Shown here: positions 62,301 through 62,640 of the stretch, piece by piece | Layout of the letters: each line of letters starts with the position of its first letter | Numbering within the stretch: the first letter of the stretch is position 1 | From: Sabellastarte sp. h YS-2021 | Taxonomy: Eukaryota > Annelida > Polychaeta > Sabellida > Sabellidae | NCBI GenBank assembly: GCA_964017235.1 | Contig: OZ024928.1 | Span: 154,838,881-154,902,880, forward strand | Length of the DNA stretch: 64,000 nucleotides | Direction of reading: 5' to 3' | Made by a program: the position numbers and the translations under genes | The notes under the pieces: generated by a model | Database searches by the model: none | What the model saw: the letters and a program-made list of their open reading frames with translations, nothing else | What the model was told of the DNA's origin: nothing

Positions 62301-62484
62301 GTTACAGCGAGTATATGAACAGACGTACAATGCATTATTTACTGCACAGGAATTAAGACAGATTGCACAGCAGGCTAATGTCAAGGTCAGGGACTTTGAG
62401 GAATTCATAGCATCATTAAATAATCAGGGCTTTTTGTTGAAAAAGGGTCCGAGGGTGTATCAGTTACAGACTGCTGGGTATTAG
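20261..62484 (+). CDS. MCM8: DNA helicase MCM8 (minichromosome maintenance 8), 15 exons
   Basis: MCM8 is an AAA+ MCM paralogue that acts with MCM9 in homologous recombination and interstrand-crosslink repair in the nucleus. The 15 exons are 20261-20363, 20870-20980, 22723-22805, 23167-23227, 23774-23862, 24307-24427, 24797-24897, 26466-26507, 30313-30398, 30755-30837, 33050-33718, 42377-42601, 44770-44975, 54469-54560 and 62109-62484. All junctions are GT-AG with matching phase, giving 815 codons (human 840). Order of parts: an RG-rich N-terminus, an OB-fold region ('[15 protein letters not shown]'), a zinc finger split over exons 7-9 (C-x2-C, C-x4-C), Walker [10 protein letters not shown] (about residues 425-433), Walker B IDEFDKM (Asp about 490), sensor-1 AANPVGG, arginine finger SRFDLVF (Arg about 558), and a C-terminal winged-helix region ending '[12 protein letters not shown]'. 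The run '[11 protein letters not shown]' is diagnostic of MCM8 rather than MCM2-7 or MCM9. The start ATG follows an in-frame TGA. Introns 11, 13 and 14 contain DIRS retrotransposons. Confidence 0.95.
20870..20980 (+). CDS. MCM8: MCM8 exon 2
   Basis: Acceptor CTCAG| and donor T|GTAAGT. Contains '[13 protein letters not shown]', matching the conserved '[12 protein letters not shown]' of vertebrate MCM8. Confidence 0.92.
21519..22030. repeat. 64-bp minisatellite, about eight near-identical copies (MCM8 intron 2)
   Basis: The unit contains 'tcattgacatcagagctcag' and 'aatagcactagtagtgcac', repeated every 64 bp with only a few substitutions, implying recent expansion or homogenisation. Confidence 0.93.
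22031..22600 (-). repeat. Two 5S-rRNA-like segments in a duplicated repeat (MCM8 intron 2)
   Basis: On the minus strand, 22,462-22,409 reads 'aaagcggcaatgggctacg' then 'agtactgggatgggtgacc', and 22,196-22,151 reads 'aagttaagcgtcgatgggc' then 'tctgggatgggttaccgc'. Both match the 3' half of animal 5S rRNA ('AAGTTAAGC', 'AGTACTTGGATGGGTGACC'). Each is followed or preceded by the same text ('aattcatgaaagtc', A-rich run), so the unit is duplicated. The 5' half of 5S is not evident. It is a 5S-derived SINE or pseudogene, not a functional gene. Confidence 0.6.
22723..22805 (+). CDS. MCM8: MCM8 exon 3
   Basis: Acceptor TTGCAG|, donor AAG|GTAAAC. Encodes '[18 protein letters not shown]', matching the family's helical segment before 'LYxKDEIER'. 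Confidence 0.92.
23167..23227 (+). CDS. MCM8: MCM8 exon 4
   Basis: Acceptor TTGTAG|. Encodes '[19 protein letters not shown]'. The donor ACAG|GTGAAA is chosen because it fits the phase of exon 5. Reading through would give a non-homologous extension ending at 23,457. Confidence 0.88.
23774..23862 (+). CDS. MCM8: MCM8 exon 5
   Basis: Acceptor AATTTAG|, donor CACCAG|GTTGTT. Encodes '[19 protein letters not shown]' then 'ALAMHQ', matching family 'IPDIATELRDAPE...GLAIHQ'. The acceptor was picked by phase, so a few residues at its start could differ. Confidence 0.82.
24307..24427 (+). CDS. MCM8: MCM8 exon 6
   Basis: Acceptor TTTCAG|, donor TATG|GTGAGA. Encodes '[10 protein letters not shown]' through '[13 protein letters not shown]', the start of the OB-fold core. 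Confidence 0.92.
24797..24897 (+). CDS. MCM8: MCM8 exon 7
   Basis: Acceptor TTACAG|, donor CAA|GTAAGT. Encodes '[18 protein letters not shown]' and the first zinc pair C-N-S-C. The donor region is tandemly duplicated downstream (24,898-25,170). Confidence 0.95.
24898..25170 (+). repeat. Degenerate array of splice-donor-like units after MCM8 exon 7
   Basis: The real donor ACAA|GTAAGT is followed by at least seven related copies of AAGTAAGT-type motifs (near 24,955, 25,011, 25,041, 25,067, 25,097, 25,124 and 25,153). Each is embedded in 'tcatatacatgatgtagtac'-like text with units of about 28-58 bp. An in-frame TAG at 24,919 follows the true donor. Confidence 0.75.
25262..26095 (+). repeat. Hairpin-headed repeat with tandem units of about 145 bp (MCM8 intron 7)
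   Basis: Perfect 7-bp stem CCACCGG / CCGGTGG at about 25,266-25,285, then GC-rich text. About three units ('cttataactcg...ttattattgg', 'ctccttcaaggtcaaa') follow at 25,640-26,055, ending near 'tttccggtggctac'. No coding frame is credible. Confidence 0.55.
26466..26507 (+). CDS. MCM8: MCM8 exon 8 (42-nt micro-exon)
   Basis: Acceptor TTGTAG|, donor CAGT|GTAAGT, 14 codons ([14 protein letters not shown]) matching family 'SFPLPDGKYSLPTK' between the two halves of the zinc finger. Confidence 0.9.
26530..26695. repeat. Long imperfect palindrome (MCM8 intron 8)
   Basis: Arms around 'acatatacagaaaaaatata' and 'tatattttttctgtatatgt' extend outward through 'aaaacgtccc' / 'gggatgtttt' and inward through 'gaagataacaatatta' / 'tattgttaatcttc'. 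Total stem is about 70 bp with a small loop near 26,610. It probably forms a terminal palindrome of a MITE-like element. Confidence 0.75.
26686..27058. mobile_element. MITE-like segment with short inverted ends (MCM8 intron 8)
   Basis: 'TTTATTATCCACCA' at about 26,687 is mirrored by 'TGGTGGATAATAAA' ending near 27,056. It adjoins the palindrome at 26,530-26,695 and may be part of one element. No transposase. Confidence 0.5.
27656..30187 (+). mobile_element. Hairpin-headed, minisatellite-carrying element (copy E2, MCM8 intron 8)
   Basis: It starts inside the head ('ggggtattgttttcaccc'); the left hairpin arm is missing. About a dozen units of roughly 135-145 bp follow (27,690-29,630), each with 'aggtgtaggaagttgatac' and several TGACCT motifs. 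The unique 3' part (29,824-30,187) matches E1 and ends 'gcatccctgatgctattttt'. A hAT MITE (28,959-29,350) interrupts the array. MCM8 exon 9 starts 125 bp downstream. Confidence 0.7.
28959..29350. mobile_element. Non-autonomous hAT MITE, 392 bp, with 8-bp target-site duplication
   Basis: Terminal inverted repeats TAGGGGTGCGACCGAG / complement of TAGGGGTGGGACGAG. Flanked by the identical 8-mer CCTTGACC (28,951-28,958 and 29,351-29,358). An 8-bp duplication and TAGGG-type ends are hAT features. No transposase; the 61-codon minus ORF is not meaningful. Confidence 0.85.
30313..30398 (+). CDS. MCM8: MCM8 exon 9
   Basis: Acceptor TTTCAG|, donor ATCAG|GTAATG. Encodes the second zinc pair (C-S-G-A-E-C) and '[11 protein letters not shown]'. 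The 148-codon ORF that overlaps it is in another frame. Confidence 0.92.
30755..30837 (+). CDS. MCM8: MCM8 exon 10
   Basis: Acceptor TTTGACAG|, donor CTCG|GTATGT. Encodes '[19 protein letters not shown]' and 'CELMHDL', matching family 'QELMSDDQREAGRIPRTIE'. Confidence 0.94.
30885..31567 (+). mobile_element. LINE 3' fragment (MCM8 intron 10)
   Basis: Reads 'CDICQ' near 31,013, a one-base frame change in an A run, then '[18 protein letters not shown]' (a C-x2-C...H...C motif) and '[16 protein letters not shown]', the C-terminal region of an L1/I-class LINE ORF2. It ends with 'ggcaataaaaaaatgac', a 3' tail. 5'-truncated. Confidence 0.7.
31568..33049. other. Intron 10 remainder, no gene
   Basis: AT-rich. 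Some CG-containing text at 31,800-31,870 and 32,170-32,225 may be ends of an old small DNA transposon, but the ends match poorly. Confidence 0.3.
33050..33718 (+). CDS. MCM8: MCM8 exon 11, large ATPase exon
   Basis: A 669-nt exon with acceptor TTATTCAG| and donor GCAG|GTAGGG. It encodes the end of the N-terminal domain and the AAA+ core with Walker A (33,442-33,468) and Walker B (33,634-33,654). No intron interrupts the ATPase core here. Confidence 0.97.
33797..34330 (+). repeat. Hairpin-headed repeat, partly duplicated head (MCM8 intron 11)
   Basis: 'attacctccgccaaggaggt' (stem ACCTCC/GGAGGT) and 'gtttgtctgtccgtctgttt' occur twice in tandem, at 33,797 and 33,868. Two units with 'ttcaggatatgtcc' follow, and the repeat ends 'gtggcggatgtctgtactct' then 'ccgagtgctc', an end I know from widespread invertebrate repeats. 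Confidence 0.6.
34524..34541. repeat. Poly-G tract, 18 nt, outside DIRS
   Basis: A run of 18 G in MCM8 intron 11 with no pyrimidine-rich lead, unlike the tracts inside the DIRS elements. Confidence 0.9.
34845..35230. mobile_element. Possible MITE with GGGTAAATCGTTT ends
   Basis: GGGTAAATCGTTT at 34,845 and its complement ending at 35,230 bound a 386-bp segment carrying several GATATCG motifs. No clear target duplication. Confidence 0.4.
35697..35884 (+). repeat. DIRS A left inverted terminal repeat
   Basis: Runs from 'tattgcgttaatacatcc' to 'agcatctttttcgt'. Reverse-complementary to 41,800-41,985 with about four differences. Confidence 0.92.
35862..35892 (+). promoter_or_regulatory. DIRS A CRE-like plus E2F-like motifs
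   Basis: TGACGTCA (35,862-35,869) and TTTGGCGCG (35,884-35,892) stand about 115 bp before the gag start. The pair is conserved in copies B, C and, with one change, D. The promoter role is inferred. Confidence 0.5.
36008..38044 (+). pseudogene. DIRS A gag-like ORF, frameshifted
   Basis: The start is [13 protein letters not shown], as in copies B-D. A T run at 36,057-36,061 shifts the frame within 20 codons. The main body is open at 36,102-37,448 ('[19 protein letters not shown]', '[19 protein letters not shown]'). An A run at 37,419-37,425 shifts it again into 37,412-38,044 ('[15 protein letters not shown]', '[11 protein letters not shown]'). The protein would bind element RNA or form particles, by analogy with DIRS ORF1. 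The tail is less RG-rich than in B and C. Ends TGA followed by CAATTA. Confidence 0.9.
38045..38400 (+). CDS. DIRS A Cys-rich domain after gag (same frame as gag)
   Basis: Directly after the gag TGA, the same frame reads '[15 protein letters not shown]', '[18 protein letters not shown]' and '[19 protein letters not shown]' with 'CPTCC', a dense set of C-x2-C pairs like that of copies B and C. The open stretch from 38,051 continues into RT only because of the base lost near 38,866. Confidence 0.6.
38045..40374 (+). pseudogene. DIRS A RT-RNase H-methyltransferase-like ORF, frameshifted
   Basis: Three frames are needed. The N-terminal RT motifs '[15 protein letters not shown]' and '[16 protein letters not shown]' are open up to about 38,866, where one base is missing in a C run. 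'[10 protein letters not shown]' (catalytic YVDD), '[19 protein letters not shown]' and RNase H '[14 protein letters not shown]' and '[15 protein letters not shown]' follow. A run of nine G at 39,643-39,651 then shifts the frame. The last part ('[15 protein letters not shown]', '[15 protein letters not shown]', '[13 protein letters not shown]') ends at 40,374. Not functional as read. Confidence 0.92.
40203..41248 (+). pseudogene. DIRS A tyrosine recombinase, frameshifted
   Basis: The N-terminal part '[17 protein letters not shown]' is in frame until about 40,401, where one base is missing against B and C. The catalytic part is open at 40,433-41,248 with '[12 protein letters not shown]' (Arg), '[13 protein letters not shown]' (His..Arg) and '[10 protein letters not shown]' (Tyr). 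A further base lost near 41,230 gives a shortened C-terminus. The catalytic residues themselves are all present. Confidence 0.92.
41466..41484 (+). repeat. DIRS A poly-G tract
   Basis: 19 G preceded by a short A run and a CT-rich stretch (41,410-41,440). Position matches the tracts in B and C. Confidence 0.9.
41643..41740 (+). repeat. DIRS A internal complementary region
   Basis: The left half (to 'aacgcaata') is the complement of the left end and the right half ('ttgcaaatttaataag...') is the complement of the right end, joined through AAA. This is the hallmark template for closing DIRS circles. Confidence 0.9.
41800..42013 (-). repeat. DIRS A right inverted terminal repeat
   Basis: Complement of the left repeat, with an AT-rich extension after 'ggtattaac' that is represented only in the internal complementary region. 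The end 'tttgcaa' is followed by AAT rather than TTT. Confidence 0.9.
42377..42601 (+). CDS. MCM8: MCM8 exon 12
   Basis: Acceptor TTTTACAG|, donor GGAG|GTATGG. Encodes '[19 protein letters not shown]', '[14 protein letters not shown]' and the arginine finger SRFDLVF (Arg codon 42,499). It begins only about 360 bp after DIRS copy A. Confidence 0.97.
42646..43833 (+). mobile_element. Hairpin-headed, minisatellite-carrying element (copy E3, MCM8 intron 12)
   Basis: Complete head hairpin at 42,646-42,676 (ACCCC-ACAGCCC-TTAA-GGGCTGT-CGGGGT). About seven units of roughly 140 bp follow (to about 43,700), then the 3' end 'gtggggtacgggcatctct' then 'gatgctattttt'. The unique middle part shared by E1 and E2 is missing, so it is an internally shortened copy. 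It begins only 45 bp after exon 12. Confidence 0.72.
43834..44769. other. Intron 12 remainder, no gene
   Basis: AT-rich and without recognisable repeats or coding frames. Confidence 0.4.
44770..44975 (+). CDS. MCM8: MCM8 exon 13
   Basis: Acceptor ATTACAG|, donor CACAG|GTGAGA. Encodes a variable Ser/Thr linker, then 'KPLSERLKV' and '[19 protein letters not shown]'. Confidence 0.95.
45153..45455 (+). mobile_element. Mini-DIRS: terminal-repeat-only derivative, 303 bp (MCM8 intron 13)
   Basis: It starts 'tattgtgttaaaacatcc' then 'ccaatggacaattgc', as copy A. It ends 'ggtattaacttataaaac', then an AT-rich tail and 'tcaa', as the A right end. TTT flanks both ends (45,150-45,152 and 45,456-45,458). 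The inner arms 'cctgtgtttccaccagcag' and 'ctgccggtggaaacacagg' are inverted, so the whole folds as a hairpin around about 60 nt. No coding region or internal complementary region remains. The ORFs over it are shadows. Confidence 0.85.
45711..45899 (+). repeat. DIRS B left inverted terminal repeat
   Basis: Complement of 54,149-54,337 with about one difference. Different from the A/D repeat in its outer 60 bp but shares 'tcccgccaaacg', 'aaaaagacgtcct' and 'gacgtcatagcatcttttt'. Confidence 0.93.
45877..45907 (+). promoter_or_regulatory. DIRS B CRE-like plus E2F-like motifs
   Basis: TGACGTCA at 45,877-45,884 and TTTGGCGCG at 45,899-45,907, about 105 bp before the gag ATG. Likely promoter elements (inference). 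Confidence 0.5.
46012..47952 (+). CDS. DIRS B gag-like protein, 646 aa, intact
   Basis: The start is [13 protein letters not shown], chosen because copies C, D and A begin at the same place; an upstream in-frame ATG at 45,970 is not shared. The N-terminus has a Cys/His array (C-G-H, C-A-R-C, C, C-E-Y-C; about residues 10-55) that may bind zinc. A Pro/Ser-rich spacer follows, then a conserved core ('[19 protein letters not shown]', '[19 protein letters not shown]', '[19 protein letters not shown]') and an RG-rich tail that probably binds RNA. Stop TGA is followed by CAATTA. The ATG at 47,949 overlaps the stop as ATGA. Confidence 0.92.
   Translation: MASPGQRKGACGHIMASFDCHSRCARCRDKSLREDCCVLKLPCEYCEVLTPEQVIQLATPTYKLRKEKAKSKDTLIDPSTVTVVAQLESQDSEPAISSHNTSVDLALPQPTFRKELQELDEKWSVRMARLEALLTIGQRPSSQPSFSPVKAPVTHKPPPGALSHNPFLLSSVPSGQAGPALGPDRTQTIATTTSSSVDMVSPLENLYQDPEPVFAEPASSGPVASLEQCAETLPVSTRDLIQPEQVEEVELSELEDQPDVIDTETDRAISEDQNYRETVRGVRAFMGWSHIPDLEYSPATRADNPWVGHRSQPVGKVSVLLPPEDWLCKKLENLNLVLIEGYPSKSSEPGGLHMDQYLRPPKSQSRWYGIHPAEPKDFTRPGKYVTTWPNDAAKLNNAFTGIAKSSSVSAQPPSRPIAQDTLRKWEKAAKESSYICNQSSGFNRCITKIQDSVQEQLKILQAELGKGKSSTKAQSALDELHYLTSFNQNVSFAVGKSLQHLSDFTFVQMANLTLVRRDSYLEHLKTGVKPDTFSALRNCPLNTPALFPDAVILKAEDEIQQFETIKRTNQPGPGRGGFAGNHKKQNRFQPYPTNWKQAPETQTGASAGKDVPAWKSFGGRGRSRGRGRGGQPGRGTRPPRYQGQYK
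47949..50609 (+). CDS. DIRS B continuous Cys-rich to tyrosine-recombinase ORF, truncated
   Basis: One frame, open for 886 codons, begins with ATG overlapping the gag stop. Its first 100 residues are a Cys-rich domain ('[13 protein letters not shown]', '[12 protein letters not shown]', '[19 protein letters not shown]'). It then runs without a stop beneath the entire RT-RNase H ORF (one frame away). At about codon 720 it enters the recombinase N-terminal domain ('[17 protein letters not shown]', '[16 protein letters not shown]'). The insertion at about 50,499 replaces the catalytic domain with unrelated residues, so the R-H-R-Y residues are absent. Whether the middle is translated as protein is unknown. 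Confidence 0.7.
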   Translation: MTIIVCQAQCRWPGQRCHKCKKTKLFCVCSTTCVLSCCQSCTFCLKCKRAVTKERRKSLVKSETRNKICQRCFFCRSLRFCPHCSKCPQCCQCSSDRGTSPKILAEVVPPGCKSEGSVHFEGWLHSPVQNQTPAGKGSFDSQWLCKPPQEPLPEGGFAGLTAKGGSRDGEGSNISSLLQPAVHSPKTKPKMATNLGPQCSKQIFERKNIQNGNPRNNSDFLATGGMGDIAGFQRRLFPHSSPCEVPEISQVPFPKSVLSVPGSSLWPLHSSDGVHLCGQRGEVNGSIPGYKDPSVPRRLVDSSPYQRILPPGHSIPPRPLPGVGLGNQRTKVRTRTQTDFRVCGLQVRSLPGTGLTDPELVGVDPPKVGIHPIQAKLPSQELYVPDRPAYSDGKTGSPGETPHETHPVAPKTTLESSGIPGKGDSCAKVTSPTPSMVDQGDKCLDRTTFTSLESCRSNIYRRLKRRLGCSFRRRHSKRQLVSSRKSSSHKFPGTESCPTLEKIPTLGTRQSSSSCHRQHHGCGIHQQGRRYEVRLTLCPSMATPVLVQSETGSPKGQTHPWSSECDCRQIVSSRPSHSDRMVTSPGGLRPPDSDLAPSPSGHVCNKVQLQTSPVCVSSDGPQGLGSGRPNSLLGKPGHVCLSPSIVTGQGGQQTVGPSLQESDTHSSGLAQHAMVLGPGGTVVSDPSLPTQSSRPSDTAIQQGASQESDQSKPTRLAPRAEAIKEQGFSSPVASRIEAPQRSSTRTVYEAKWAVFVRWCGSSQVDFRSPSVKQIADFLLHLFQEKNLQPSTIDGYRSAIADKLGNSSLNVSKDENLTRLLDSFHRDRPKGRRGIPSWNLSLVLHQLTKAPSPQLQQTKTEDKNFLLYIFVILYIYVNTCMNTHSIH
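47953..50271 (+). CDS. DIRS B RT-RNase H-methyltransferase-like protein, intact
   Basis: The first ATG in frame is 47,959 (770 aa). The frame is the same as gag, so readthrough of the gag TGA would fuse the two. RT motifs: '[12 protein letters not shown]', '[15 protein letters not shown]', '[14 protein letters not shown]' and YLDD (about residues 292-295). RNase H: '[14 protein letters not shown]', 'LELKAV', '[16 protein letters not shown]'. A C-terminal Dam-methyltransferase-like segment follows ('[18 protein letters not shown]', '[18 protein letters not shown]', '[15 protein letters not shown]'). DIRS elements lack protease and DDE integrase, and none is seen here. Confidence 0.93.
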   Translation, partial: QLLCAKPSAGGPVRDVISVKRQNCSVSVRQPVFCPVASPVPFVLNVRGQSQKKDGSPSSRVKQEIKFVKDAFSVDHCVFAPIAPNAHNVVNAHLIGGRLQKFWQKWSLLGANPRVVSILKDGYILPFKIRPLLVRDPLIVSGYANPLRNLYLREALQALLQKEAVEMVRVRTSLAFFNRLFIVPKPNQKWRPILDLSALNKFLSVKTFKMETPETIRISLQQGEWVTSLDFSDAYFHIPVHVKSRKYLRFHFQNQSYQFRALPFGLSTAPMEFTCVVKEVKLMAQSRGIRIHQYLDDWLIRAPTKESCPQGTQSLLALCQELGWVINVQKSELEPKQTFEFVGYKYDLSQGLVLPTQNWWESILQKLESILSKPSCRVRNFMSLIGLLTATEKQVPLGRLHMRPIQWHLKRHWRVPESLEKEIPVPRSLHPHLLWWTKETNVLTGQPLHPLSHAVQIFTDASKEGWGAHLGDVTARGSWSVPESHLHINFLELKAVLLLKRFQPLVQGRVVLVATDNTMVVAYINKEGGMRSGSLYALLWRLLCWCNLRQVVLRARHIPGRLNVIADKLSRQGQVIQTEWSLHQEVFDLPTQTWHRPQVDMFATKYNCKLAQYVSPVTDPRAWAVDALTVSWENLDMYVFPPVSLLGKVVSKLSDHLYKRVILIAPGWPNMPWFWDLVELSSQIPLCLPSHPDLVTQPFNKARHRNLTNLNLHAWLLEPRLSRSKGSLAQWRHELRLLKEVQPEQSMRQSGPFLSDGVDQVRWTSGLHLSNR
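51159..51993 (+). repeat. 835-bp repeat, copy 1
   Basis: Includes two ERR/nuclear-receptor-like half sites ('tgaccttgacccaaggtca') and an exon-like segment on the minus strand (51,776-51,970). Confidence 0.9.
52191..52572 (+). repeat. 835-bp repeat, partial copy 2 (first 382 bp)
   Basis: One T fewer in a T run than the other copies. Ends at 'gtgtaatggactc', then unrelated sequence to 52,720. Confidence 0.9.
52780..53614 (+). repeat. 835-bp repeat, copy 3
   Basis: Same length as copy 1. Its right edge coincides exactly with the junction back to DIRS sequence. Confidence 0.9.
53406..53604 (-). pseudogene. Exon-like segment on the minus strand (also in copy 1 of the repeat)
   Basis: On the minus strand 'aaaattttcag|' looks like an acceptor and 'cacccag|ggtgagtgac' like a donor. 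The frame between is open and encodes a Cys-containing peptide ('[17 protein letters not shown]', '[15 protein letters not shown]'). I do not recognise the family. It may be an exon of a host gene copied with flanking intron. Confidence 0.4.
53846..53863 (+). repeat. DIRS B poly-G tract
   Basis: GGGA followed by 14 G, preceded by a CT-rich stretch, CAG and an A run. Same position as in A and C. Confidence 0.9.
53997..54094 (+). repeat. DIRS B internal complementary region
   Basis: Complement of the left end ('agctatcgtctgttaggtaa' to 'cgcaatg') joined through AAA to the complement of the right end ('ttgcaaattttaattag'). Confidence 0.9.
54149..54364 (-). repeat. DIRS B right inverted terminal repeat
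   Basis: Complement of 45,711-45,899, plus a 27-bp AT-rich extension ending 'aaaatttgcaa'. MCM8 exon 14 starts 105 bp beyond it. Confidence 0.92.
54469..54560 (+). CDS. MCM8: MCM8 exon 14
   Basis: Acceptor GCTTCAG|, donor ATCAG|GTGACA. Encodes '[12 protein letters not shown]' and '[14 protein letters not shown]'. It lies between DIRS copies B and C, only about 105 bp after the end of B. Confidence 0.95.
55095..55283 (+). repeat. DIRS C left inverted terminal repeat
   Basis: From 'cattgcgttaatacatctt' to 'catctttttcgt'. Complement of 61,049-61,237. Confidence 0.93.
55261..55291 (+). promoter_or_regulatory. DIRS C CRE-like plus E2F-like motifs
   Basis: TGACGTCA at 55,261-55,268 and TTTGGCGCG at 55,283-55,291, about 105 bp before the gag ATG. 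Confidence 0.5.
55396..57312 (+). CDS. DIRS C gag-like protein, 638 aa, intact
   Basis: About 75-80% similar by eye to the copy B protein. Cys/His N-terminus (C-G-H; C-A-R-C; C; C-E-F-C, residues about 10-55), a Pro/Ser-rich linker, a conserved central core ('[19 protein letters not shown]', '[19 protein letters not shown]') and an RG-rich tail ('[19 protein letters not shown]'). The role as the nucleic-acid-binding structural protein is by analogy with DIRS ORF1. The stop TGA is followed by CAATTA. Confidence 0.93.
   Translation: MASPGQRKGACGHIMANFDPHSRCARCRDKGLGDDPCVLKLSCEFCDNLSPEQLLQLSTPTYKLRKEKLKSKESLVDPSTVTVVSQVEKQDVAPSSPPHDTETEFTLPQPNFRQDLKDLDDKWSTRMARLEALITMGHRPSPQPTFSPVQAPVTHQAPAGSLSQAPFLLSAVPSGQAGPAYGPDRTKATATITSSMDMTSPLENVYPQPDPEPVFSSQSSSGPVASSITQPPPEHSEEGEVSDQEEVLDPSEQDSPDIDKTISEDQNYRETVRGVRAFMGWNHIPDLEYTPTSRSDNPWVGHRAQPVGKVSIDLPPEDWLCKKLENLNLVLIEGYPSKSTEPGGLHVDQYLRPPKSQTRWYGIHPAENKDITRPGKYVTSWPNDAAKLNSSFARIAKSTIASSQPTSRPLSQETLRKWEKAAKETSYICNQSAGFNRCITKVQDAVQEQLKTLQAELGKGKSSAKAQGALDELHFLTAFNQNISFAVGKSLQHLSDFTFVQMANLTLVRRDSYLDHLRAGVKPDTFSSLRNCPLQTRALFPDDIIRKAEDEINNFETHKRTNQPGPGRGGFAGVQKKQHRYQPYSTSWKQDDSSTTGASGKDLPAWKSFGSRGRARGRGRGGQPGRGSRGSKDPKNYK
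57313..57651 (+). CDS. DIRS C Cys-rich domain after gag (same frame as gag)
   Basis: In frame with gag beyond its TGA, open to a TAG at 57,649. Contains '[17 protein letters not shown]', '[11 protein letters not shown]', 'AAAKERRK' and '[16 protein letters not shown]', then 'CPQCCKC': about 20 Cys in 90 residues. Readthrough, or initiation at the internal ATG at 57,415, would express it. The G run at 57,607 sets it out of frame with the recombinase, unlike in copy B. Confidence 0.6.
   Translation, partial: QLLQNSSGVTNKTGVLCVRCKTDRFSCACQELCKMSKCCLSCTFCNKIKKWAAAKERRKTNIKHEKYNKVCEKCFFCKSLCFCPKCAKCPQCCKCPASGGGDYNCSGKYGHD
57552..59636 (+). CDS. DIRS C RT-RNase H-methyltransferase-like protein
   Basis: 694 codons from the first ATG; the true N-terminus is probably further upstream, in the frame before the G run at 57,607. 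RT: '[15 protein letters not shown]', '[15 protein letters not shown]', '[12 protein letters not shown]' and YLDD at residues 218-221. RNase H: Asp384 ('[13 protein letters not shown]'), Glu416 ('[11 protein letters not shown]'), Asp441 ('[12 protein letters not shown]'). The region from about residue 520 ('[15 protein letters not shown]', '[18 protein letters not shown]', '[15 protein letters not shown]') resembles the Dam-like methyltransferase domain known in DIRS elements, with FPP where NPPY/DPPY would stand. Overlaps the recombinase ORF at its 3' end. Confidence 0.94.
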   Translation: MFLPQMCQMPSVLQMPSQWGGRLQLFWEVWARLGANPRVVSILKEGYVLPFNLRPCLVRDPLIVSGYANPIRDSHLQGALQALIKKKAVERVRVRTSLAFFNRLFIVPKPNQKWRPILDLSTLNQFLCVKTFKMETPETIRTSLQQGEWVTSLDFSDAYFHIPIHVNSRKYLRFHFQNQSYQFRALPFGLSTAPMEFTCVVKEVKLMAQSRGIRIHQYLDDWLIRAPTRESCHQGTQSLLALCQELGWMVNMQKSELEPQQVFDFVGYQYDLLNGLVRPTQNRWEALQQKVTGLLQNRSCRVRTFMSLIGLLTATEKQVPLGRLHMRPIQWHLKKHWRVPESLEKEIPIPRSLHQHLQWWTQEENVLKGQPLHPLRHAVQIFTDASKEGWGAHLGDFTASGTWSVPESKLHINFLELKAVLLALKRFQQLVQGKVVLIATDNTTVVAYINKEGGMRSGSLCALLWRLLCWCNLRQIVLKARHIPGRLNVIADKLSRQGQVIQTEWSLHQEIFDILCRTWHYPQVDMFATRYNCKLVQFVSPIPDPKAWSVDALTMSWEGLDMYLFPPVSLMGKVVSKLSDHWYHRAILIAPGWPNMPWFWDLVELSAMVPLCLPHHPDLVTQPFNKARHRDLASLNLHAWLLEPRQSGSKGSLAQWRQELRRLKDAQPEQSTKRSGPFLLDGAKQVRWTSGTHL
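59465..60538 (+). CDS. DIRS C tyrosine recombinase
   Basis: The recombinase domain (about 355 aa) joins circular cDNA to chromosomal DNA. Motifs: N-terminal SAM-like part ('TVYEAKW'-type '[13 protein letters not shown]', '[16 protein letters not shown]'), catalytic Arg in '[12 protein letters not shown]' (codon 59,951), His-x-x-Arg in 'AHDVRAF' (60,350-60,361), Tyr in '[10 protein letters not shown]' (60,458). The frame is open upstream as far as 57,059 (1,159 codons), i.e. under the entire RT ORF, so the start cannot be fixed from the sequence. The RT stop at 59,634 lies inside this gene. Confidence 0.94.
   Translation, partial: CLAPRAQTIREQGFSSPVASRIEAPQRRSTRAVYEAKWALFVRWCETSQVDFRNPSIKQIADFLLHLFQEKNLQPSTIDGYRSAIADKLGNTSVNVGKDDNLTRLLDSFHRDRPKGRRGVPAWNLSLVLHQLTKAPFEPLRKASLKHLTFKTVFLLALASGKRRSEIHAWLNKNIRHQADWSKVSLYPSPSFLAKNHLAKEGPECVAPVVIPALAPTLDKSLKEDRSLCPVRALRYYLDKTQDLRTGKELVFVSFKQGFNKDISPATISSWIKQTVVLCYDLSDQDSLTLHQVKAHDVRAFAASKAFQGGISLDQILAACHWKSHNTFTQFYLKDVAWADKELFHLGPVVAAQQIHH
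60751..60769 (+). repeat. DIRS C poly-G tract
   Basis: 19 G preceded by 'tctcttcctcccctcag', AGCAG and an A run. Can form G-quadruplexes or, with the lead, a purine/pyrimidine junction. Confidence 0.9.
60897..60995 (+). repeat. DIRS C internal complementary region
   Basis: 'tagctatcgtctggtaggta' through 'cgcaatg' complements the left end. After AAA, 'ttgcaaattttaattagtaa' complements the right end. Confidence 0.92.
61049..61264 (-). repeat. DIRS C right inverted terminal repeat
   Basis: Complement of 55,095-55,283 with about two differences, plus the AT-rich extension ending 'aaaatttgcaa'. Confidence 0.92.
61268..62108. other. Remainder of MCM8 intron 14, no gene
   Basis: AT-rich, no repeats recognised. 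The 65-codon ORF at 61,259-61,456 straddles the DIRS end and is not a gene. Confidence 0.4.
62109..62484 (+). CDS. MCM8: MCM8 exon 15 (terminal)
   Basis: Acceptor CATCCCAG|, stop TAG at 62,482-62,484. Encodes '[13 protein letters not shown]', '[16 protein letters not shown]', '[12 protein letters not shown]' and the winged-helix end '[16 protein letters not shown]'. Confidence 0.96.
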
Positions 62485-62517
62485 TTGGTGGTAGATGTAG
62501 TTTATGTACTAGAGTAC

Positions 62518-62523
62518 AATAAA
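62518..62523 (+). promoter_or_regulatory. Candidate MCM8 polyadenylation signal
   Basis: A canonical AATAAA lies 34 bp after the stop codon. Further AATAAA-like motifs occur near 62,800, so the site actually used is not certain. Confidence 0.55.
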
Positions 62524-62559
62524 TTTGGGGGATAAAATAGTGCACATAAATTAATCAAT

Positions 62560-62640
62560 TTTTGGTTCAAAAAAGGCACATTGTTGGGTCAGTTACAGAC
62601 TGCAGGGTATTAGTTAGTGGCAGATTTATTGTACAATGAA
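62560..62640 (+). pseudogene. Partial duplicate of the end of MCM8 exon 15
   Basis: 'ggtcagttacagactgcagggtattagtta' in substance repeats the end of the CDS (62,455-62,490) with scattered changes. Upstream bases around 'tttttggttcaaaaaagg' match 'tttttgttgaaaaagggt'. The copied segment still ends in an in-frame TAG but has no open frame of its own. Confidence 0.7.
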
